This document shows positions 58,994 to 64,000 of a stretch of 64,000 nt of DNA, piece after piece. The notes under the pieces were generated by a model that saw only the letters and a list, made by a program, of their open reading frames with translations, was not told the origin of the DNA and did not search any database. The DNA lies in NCBI RefSeq assembly GCF_002564045.1, contig NZ_PDJK01000001.1, positions 558,001 through 622,000 on the forward strand, in the 5' to 3' direction. This DNA comes from Amycolatopsis sulphurea (GTDB taxonomy: Bacteria > Actinomycetota > Actinomycetes > Mycobacteriales > Pseudonocardiaceae). Within the stretch, counting starts at the first letter, position 1. Each line of letters starts with the position of its first letter. The translations under genes and the position numbers were made by a program.

Positions 58994-61421
58994 GTGCGCC
59001 GCGAAAGCGGCGTGTCGTATTCCCGGTTCAACCGGGAGGGACTTGGAGGGAGGTTCCTGGGTCGAATGGCTGACCTGACGCCGAAAGGCTAACGGGACAA
59101 GAGCATGCCAGAGAATCCGGTGACCGGGCCCAGTGGTCGGGGACGGGGCGCCGGAGGGGCCCGCGTGATAAGGTGAAAGCTGGATTGCCTGAATCCCAAT
59201 CTCCAGTCGATGCAAGTTCCCATCCACCGGAAACGACCGCTGAAACCGGTGCCGCGCTCTGCGTCGGAGTCGAAGTGTTATCCGGTGCAACCTCCAGAAC
59301 GCGGGGCGATGCCCAGCGAGGGCATTCAAGGAGATGAGTGGGACGCCTACGTCACGCTGCTACGTACGACACGCACGAACGCGGGATCGCCTACGGGACG
59401 CGAGTCCTACGGCGACGGAGGCCTGGTAGTAGTCGCCGGAGTCACGCCCGGTCGGGGAGGACGGGAAAGCCGTCCGCAGGGCGAAGCAGGCCAGGTGAAT
59501 CGGACACCAGATGTGATCGGGAGGTATGCGAAATGCAGAGCGCCGCAACGGTGCTGGGTGTCCTGCGTGAACGCGGCAAGCGCGGACTGCCGTGTGAGGA
59601 GTTGTATCGGCAACTGTTCAACCCGCAGTTGTATCTGCTGGCCTACGGGCGCATCCACGCCAACCACGGCGCGATGACACCCGGGGTCACATCGGAAACC
59701 GTGGACGGCATGTCCCGGGCGAAAATCGACCGCATCATCGATGCGATGCGCCACGAGCGCTACCGGTTCCGCCCGGTCCGGCGCGTGCACATCCCGAAGA
59801 AGAACGGCAAAACCAGACCGCTTGGTTTGCCGACCTGGTCGGACAAACTCGTCGGCGAGGTGGTGCGCCTGATGTTGGAGGCCTACGACGAGCCGACGTT
59901 CTCCGACCGGTCCCACGGATTCCGTCCGGGCAGGGGCTGTCACACCGCGTTGCGGGAGATCGACAACACCTGGACTGGGACCGCGTGGTTCCTCGAGGGA
60001 GACATCGCCGACTGCTTCGGCTCGCTCGATCATGATCGAATGATCGAGATCCTGGCGGAGAACGTCCACGACAACAGGTTTCTACGGCTGATACGGAACA
60101 TGTTGACGGCCGGATACATGGAGGACTGGAAGTGGGGCGCCACCTTGTCGGGGGCTCCTCAGGGCGGAGTGGCATCCCCGATCCTGTCCTCGATCTACCT
60201 GCACAAACTCGATCAGTTCGTCGAGAAGACCCTGATCCCGGAATACACCCGAGGGGACCGCAGGGCCCGCAACCCTGCCTACCTGGATCTGCAGAATCAG
60301 CTGGCCAAGGCGCGCCGGCGCGGCGACCGGGCACAAGCCCTGACGCTGCGGCGGCGCATGACCAGCCTGCCCAGCGCCGACCCGGACGACCCGGGATACC
60401 GGCGGCTGCGCTACTGCAGATACGCAGACGACCATCTGCTCGGGTTCGCCGGACCCAAGGCCGAAGCCGAGGAGATCAAACAGCGGCTGGCGCAGTTCCT
60501 GCGTGAAGACCTCAAACTGGAACTGTCCCAGGAGAAAACGCTGATCACCCACGCCCGCACAGGCGCGGCACGGTTCCTCGGCTACGAGATCACCGTCCAG
60601 CACAACGACACGAAAAAGACCGGCCGTTACCGACGCGTCAACGGCCAGATCGCCCTTCGTGTCCCCCGGGAGGTGATCAAGGCCAAGTCCACGCCCTACC
60701 TGCGCCGCAGCAAACCTGCCAAGCAGGCGGCCCTGACCAACGGCAGCGACCACACCATCGTCGCCACATACGGGGCCATCTACCGGGGCATCGTCCAGTA
60801 CTACCTGCTCGCCGGTGACGTCTATCGACTGCACCGGCTGCGCTGGGTCATGGAGACCTCCATGCTCAAGACCCTGGCAGGCAAGCACCGCTCCACCGTG
60901 TCGAAGATGGCGGCCAAGCACAAAGCCAAAATCCTGACACCCCACGGGCCACGCACCTGCTTCGAAGCACGCATCGAACGCGACGGCAGGAAACCACTGG
61001 TCGCACGGTTCGGCGAAACACCGCTGCACCGGCAGAAAACGGCGAGAGTCATCGACTCCCAGCCGATCCGGGCCGACTACCCGCACAAGGAGATCCTTAC
61101 CCGGCTCCTCGCGGACACCTGCGAACTCTGCCGAACGGTGGGCGGCGTCGAAGTCCACCACATCCGCAAACTCGCAGAACTCGGAATACCCGGACCGCTT
61201 CAACCCCAATGGATGACAGCCATGGCCAACCGGCGACGCAAGACCCTCGTGGTCTGTTCCGCCTGCCACGGCCAGATCCACACGGGGCAACCGTTCGCAT
61301 CTCTCACGCAGTAGTTCACTGGAGAGCCGGATGATCGGGAAACTGTCAAGTCCGGTTCGGCGGGAGGCCGCGCGGAAAAGGACCAGCACCCTGCTGGCAC
61401 CTCGCCGCGCGGCCGACCCAT
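58994..61421 (+). mobile_element. Group II intron
   Basis: A 2.4-kb retroelement. The 5' end GTGCG (58994) fits the group II consensus. Structured domain I-IV DNA of about 530 bases precedes the protein gene. Domain V is readable at 61322-61358 (GAGCCGG, GGGAAAC, AAGTCCGGTTC), and domain VI as a stem with arms GGCCGCGCGG and CCGCGCGGCC (61366-61414). It ends at CCGACCCAT. After it, CGCCTGGCTCACGGC matches the expected continuation of the transposase (VVERT-F-AWLT), so the intron appears to be inserted in the IS5 transposase gene. The exact 3' boundary is uncertain by one base. Confidence 0.85.
59533..61314 (+). CDS. ltrA: Group II intron-encoded reverse transcriptase/maturase with HNH domain
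   Basis: A 593-residue intron-encoded protein. Reverse-transcriptase blocks are in order: PVRRVHIPKKNGKTRPLGLPT, FSDRSHGFRPGRGCHTAL, LEGDIADCFGSLDH, SGAPQGGVASPILSSIYL and CRYADDHLLGF (catalytic YADD at about residue 297). The maturase/thumb region covers residues about 380-490. The C-terminus has an HNH endonuclease: CELC, VEVHHIRKL and CSACHGQIH. All catalytic residues are intact, so splicing, target cleavage and reverse transcription are possible. ATG 59533 has GGGAGG eight bases upstream; earlier in-frame codons lie in the structured intron RNA. Confidence 0.93.
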   Translation: MQSAATVLGVLRERGKRGLPCEELYRQLFNPQLYLLAYGRIHANHGAMTPGVTSETVDGMSRAKIDRIIDAMRHERYRFRPVRRVHIPKKNGKTRPLGLPTWSDKLVGEVVRLMLEAYDEPTFSDRSHGFRPGRGCHTALREIDNTWTGTAWFLEGDIADCFGSLDHDRMIEILAENVHDNRFLRLIRNMLTAGYMEDWKWGATLSGAPQGGVASPILSSIYLHKLDQFVEKTLIPEYTRGDRRARNPAYLDLQNQLAKARRRGDRAQALTLRRRMTSLPSADPDDPGYRRLRYCRYADDHLLGFAGPKAEAEEIKQRLAQFLREDLKLELSQEKTLITHARTGAARFLGYEITVQHNDTKKTGRYRRVNGQIALRVPREVIKAKSTPYLRRSKPAKQAALTNGSDHTIVATYGAIYRGIVQYYLLAGDVYRLHRLRWVMETSMLKTLAGKHRSTVSKMAAKHKAKILTPHGPRTCFEARIERDGRKPLVARFGETPLHRQKTARVIDSQPIRADYPHKEILTRLLADTCELCRTVGGVEVHHIRKLAELGIPGPLQPQWMTAMANRRRKTLVVCSACHGQIHTGQPFASLTQ

Positions 61422-61754
61422 CCGCCTGGCTCACGGCGACGTAGAAAATGCTCTGCGCATCGGTCTCCCTGGACCATCTGCCGTAACACGCCCGCAAGGC
61501 CCCGCCGGCCGCAGCAGCGGCGCCTCCCGGCCCACGTCCTTGTTCAGGCCCAGGTCGACGATGCCCTCGGGTACCTCAGCGCCGTCCAGCGTGACGATCA
61601 TCGTGGCGGCTGCTCGCAACGCGTCGTCCACCGCCAGCTGCCCGCCCATCACCGCGATCTTCCGGCCCGCGAGTCGTTCTGAGGGCTCCGAGGGCAGTGG
61701 TGACTGGCACGACGGCTCCAGACGAACCGCCGGACAGTCTCGCTTCTTGGTCGG
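61422..61754. pseudogene. Short transposase 3' exon and unrecognised decayed coding
   Basis: The first 15-20 bases look like the 3' exon of the split transposase and then a stop. The rest has a minus-strand frame with MGGQLAVDDALRAAATMIV and DGAEVPEGIVDLGLNKDVG that reads like real protein but is cut at both ends and matches no family I know. Probably a remnant of the neighbouring biosynthetic cluster. Confidence 0.4.
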
Positions 61755-62240
61755 TCATACGGCCCTGGATACGGTCATGAGCAGGTTGGGCGTCGGACGC
61801 AGCGAAGCGTTCGGGAGGTACCCGATCGGATGACCGGGAACGAGATCCAGCCGCAACCGCTGCGCGAGCGTCGCGATCACGAGCTGGATCTCCAGTAGCG
61901 CCGCCTCGAACCCGATGCACCTGCGGGCGCCGCCGAACGGGTAATAGGCGTACTTCTCCTTCGGCGCGTTTGCCCTGTGGGCCGGGCAGAATCGTTCCGG
62001 CGTGAAGTCGTCCGGCGCGTTCCACAGTTCCCCATAACGGTGGGAAGCGTAGGGCGACAGCAGAATCGAGCTGCCCGCCGGAATGTGGTAGCCGCCGATG
62101 ACGTCGTCGACGGCGGCGTCCCTGGGGGTACGCCCAAACCGGTGGGTACAGCCGCATCGACTCCTCGATGACCTGGCGCAGGTAGGGCAGACTCGACAGG
62201 TCGTCCTCCAGCTTGCGCCGCGCCCTCCGGGTTGCGGTAT
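61755..62240 (-). pseudogene. Cytochrome P450 remnant of the polyketide cluster
   Basis: The 3' half of a P450 with at least one frameshift. One frame has RRKLEDDLSSLPYLRQVIEE and SMRLYPPVW (the ExxR helix: Glu and Arg in EESMR). After a shift near 62120 the next frame has VIGGYHIPAGSSILL, APDDFTPERFCP, YYPFGGARRCIGFEAALLE (haem cysteine in RRCIG), HPIGYLPNASLRPTPNLL and the stop at 61755. It differs from the P450 at 57.4 kb in the haem loop (FGGARRCIG against [10 protein letters not shown]). The N-terminal half is missing. It would have oxidised a polyketide-type product. Confidence 0.82.
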
Positions 62241-62246
62241 GCGAAG

Positions 62247-63005
62247 TCAGCGCCTTTCTTGGCCGGGGTTTACTGTGCCGATGGCGAGGTGTTCGAGCAG
62301 GTCATAGAAGGCATTGGATTCCTCGAAGTAGTGGTGGCCGCCTGGCACGACGTGCTGGGTAAAGGCAAGACTGGTGTGCCGCACCCAGTCAGACATGGTC
62401 TGTGGCGTCGGTTCGGTGTCGTCGGCGCCACTGATTGCGGTGAGCGGACAGTTGATCCGACGTTCCCGATCTACCCGGTGGGTTTCGCACATAGCGATGT
62501 CGGATCGGAGAATCGGAATGACCAAGGAAATGAATTCGGTGTGCGATCGCAAGGTTGGAGGAAAGCTGCCGAGTCGATCGAGCAGCCTCACCAGTTCGGC
62601 GTCCGGCGCATCACGCAGAGCCGGACCGTTCGACTCGAACGACGGCGACGCACATGCAGAGACTATCAAGCTGCGCGGCCCGGACATACCGCGTTGTTCG
62701 AGTTCTTGGGCCAGTTCGAAGGCGAATGCTGCGCCCATGCTGTGGCCGAAAAACAGGTAGCTTCCGGGCAGTTCGTCGGCAAGGGCGTCAGCCGCATCGA
62801 CGGTGAGCTTGGAAAGTTCGGGCACGAGAGGCTCGGAGAGGCGAGTTTCCCGGCCGGGTAGCTGAACCGGCAGTACATCGAACGCCGCGTTGCGAAACCG
62901 GCGTCGCCAGGGTGCGTAGAACGACGCCCCTGCGCCGGCTGGTGGGAAGCACACCACGGCAGGCCGATGAGAGCGGGCGGGGAAGGGTAGCCACGGTGTG
63001 GTCAC
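62247..63005 (-). CDS. Type II thioesterase
   Basis: A 252-residue alpha/beta-hydrolase of the TEII family that removes stalled or wrong acyl groups from carrier proteins of polyketide or nonribosomal peptide assembly lines. It has FPPAGAGASFYAPWR, the nucleophile elbow FFGHSMGAAFA (Ser in GHSMG), SGADDTEP with the catalytic acid and PGGHHYF with the catalytic histidine. GTG 63005 overlaps the stop of the synthase gene (GTGA). Confidence 0.92.
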   Translation of the reverse strand: MTTPWLPFPARSHRPAVVCFPPAGAGASFYAPWRRRFRNAAFDVLPVQLPGRETRLSEPLVPELSKLTVDAADALADELPGSYLFFGHSMGAAFAFELAQELEQRGMSGPRSLIVSACASPSFESNGPALRDAPDAELVRLLDRLGSFPPTLRSHTEFISLVIPILRSDIAMCETHRVDRERRINCPLTAISGADDTEPTPQTMSDWVRHTSLAFTQHVVPGGHHYFEESNAFYDLLEHLAIGTVNPGQERR

Positions 63006-64000
63006 GCTTCCTCCCCGACGTCCAGAAGTGCGGATTCTAGCGCCGCCAGCACGTCCACCTCGGTCTTGTTCTCTTCGGACAGTTTGCGGGCGAGCGCGCC
63101 GAGGCTGTCCGCGGCGAGAAGATCGGTCATGGTGACATCAACGCCGAGTTCGTCGCGCATACGTCCGACGACCTGGACGGCTTTGAGACTGTCGCCGCCG
63201 AGCGCCAAAAATGACCCGTCGATGGCGGAGCAGCCGAGCACGGAACTCAATACGTTCTCGATTGTGGTTTTGTGCGGGCGCAGTTCGGCAAGCACCGGTG
63301 TATCAGTCGTGTGCGTCGCGCGTGCTTCGGAGCGGGCGAGAGTCAGGCTGCCGTGGTCGTTGCCGCCCATCGGATGCGGAGGCAGTGACACTCGAGATCG
63401 TTTCGGGCCAATAGTCTCCCAATCCAGTGTGGCGCCGTGGACCCACGCAGTACCCAACGCGGTGAGGTACTGATGTACCTCACCGACCGTGGATCGGCCC
63501 TGGGTGGCGACTGCAATGCTGTCATCAGTTAGCGAGGTCAGGTCGGCTCCGGCGCCGATCTCCATTCGAAGGCCGTCTCCGAGCAGCTTGGCAGCGTCGG
63601 CATAGCGGACGGGTTCTCGGGCCTGGCGTACCCAATACCCTGGATCCAGCAGGACCGAGGTGTCGCTAACCTTTCCGGTGACCGTGGAGAACCAAGTGCC
63701 AGCGCGGTGAACGCCTGTGACGGTCATGGCTCGCATGACTTCGGTGAGGCCGTCCAGGATCTCATCCATTAGCGCGGAGTGGAACGCTCGGTTGGTTGAC
63801 AGAATCTTGCCTTTGAAGCCGAGCGCCGCGCAGCGGGCGGGTAGGTCGGTCATGGCGCTCACAGGACCGGATAACACATATCGGTCCTCGCTGTTTACGG
63901 CGGCCAGTGAAATCCCGTCGTGGCACAGTGCTGCGGCGGTAGTAGCGTCGGTATTGATGCTGATCATCGCTCCGAGTGGTGTCGCCCTCATCAGGCGCCC
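63002..64000 (-). CDS. Modular polyketide synthase (or hybrid) C-terminal part: acyltransferase end and carrier protein, 5' end outside window
   Basis: 332 residues at the C-terminus of a multidomain synthase; the frame is open to the right edge. The first part is the end of an acyltransferase domain: GRLMRATP, VNSEDRYVLSG, FKGKILSTNRAFHSALMD and a late PYWVRQ-like GYWVRQAREPVRYADA. There is no KR, DH or TE domain before the carrier protein. Residues about 240-320 hold the carrier protein, whose phosphopantetheine site reads FLALGGDSLKAVQVV; LGGDSL is more like NRPS or iterative systems than the usual PKS GxDS. The chain ends without thioesterase, so release must occur elsewhere. Confidence 0.88.
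   Translation of the reverse strand, partial: GRLMRATPLGAMISINTDATTAAALCHDGISLAAVNSEDRYVLSGPVSAMTDLPARCAALGFKGKILSTNRAFHSALMDEILDGLTEVMRAMTVTGVHRAGTWFSTVTGKVSDTSVLLDPGYWVRQAREPVRYADAAKLLGDGLRMEIGAGADLTSLTDDSIAVATQGRSTVGEVHQYLTALGTAWVHGATLDWETIGPKRSRVSLPPHPMGGNDHGSLTLARSEARATHTTDTPVLAELRPHKTTIENVLSSVLGCSAIDGSFLALGGDSLKAVQVVGRMRDELGVDVTMTDLLAADSLGALARKLSEENKTEVDVLAALESALLDVGEEA

Noticed and set aside
1..64000. tRNA, rRNA or known riboswitch genes
   Set aside because: No cloverleaf with a conserved T-arm, no rRNA-like stretch and no recognisable riboswitch core was found by reading the intergenic regions on both strands.

Overview
The window is high-GC actinobacterial DNA. The gene style (GTG starts, ATGA/GTGA/TGATG overlaps), the conserved block thrS - HIT - pgsA - patA - pimA, a ThrRS/EF-G2/PNT core, and an abundant GTCCGTGAAGGGGCCC palindrome point to Pseudonocardiaceae. 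An Amycolatopsis-like organism is my best guess, from general family knowledge rather than a search.

Region 1 (1-11.4 kb, minus strand) is one long operon. It holds a leader ORF, an oligopeptide-type ABC transporter (binding protein, two permeases, a double ATPase), a two-domain NtaA/DszA-type flavin monooxygenase, an SfnB/DszC-like flavin oxidoreductase, two aldo/keto reductases and a luciferase-like monooxygenase cut by the window edge. Its likely role is uptake and oxidative cleavage of an organosulfur or similar heteroatom compound. A sigma70-like promoter and a leader peptide with two cysteines near its end precede it.

Region 2 (11.4-15.7 kb) holds repeats, a decayed VOC gene and the proton-translocating transhydrogenase pntA-pntB with its terminator.

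Region 3 (16-28.3 kb, plus strand) is a translationally coupled catabolic operon: polyamine/iron-type ABC transporter, hydantoinase/oxoprolinase HyuA-HyuB, F420/FMN luciferase-like enzyme, M20 amidohydrolase, ThDP enzyme and a GntR/FCD regulator. The substrate is unknown; a cyclic amide or hydantoin fits the enzymes.

Region 4 (28.3-38.8 kb) is a divergent pair of operons around operator-like repeats near 33.03 kb. Leftward are a nitrilase-superfamily hydrolase, a cyclase, an IlvD/Edd dehydratase and a GntR regulator. Rightward are a frameshifted SDR and a ribose-type ABC system whose ATPase and second permease are fused.

Region 5 (39.4-57.3 kb) is more housekeeping-like: a polyprenyl-phosphate sugar transferase with an unusual repeat domain, a RutE-like nitroreductase, the thrS-HIT-(MarR)-pgsA-patA-pimA phosphatidylinositol-mannoside block, an XdhC-like protein running in frame into a VapB antitoxin followed by VapC, EF-G2, a FAD oxidoreductase, azlCD with a divergent XRE-cupin regulator, and a membrane protein.

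Region 6 (57.3-64 kb) is accessory: cytochrome P450 remnants, a decayed IS5-family transposase split by an apparently intact group II intron, and the end of a polyketide-type cluster (type II thioesterase and an AT-carrier-protein terminus running off the window).

The most striking feature spans all regions. A family of small non-autonomous elements (about 120-280 bp) has termini CAGGG...CCCTG, terminal inverted repeats around CAGGGTNNCGGCAAAG, twin palindromes inside, and 10-11 bp target duplications. Several copies sit in the 3' ends of genes, where they have replaced the original stop codon and C-terminus. Copies or fragments at 4.6, 12.1, 15.5, 28.4, 34.9, 44.9 and 49.1 kb can be read directly.
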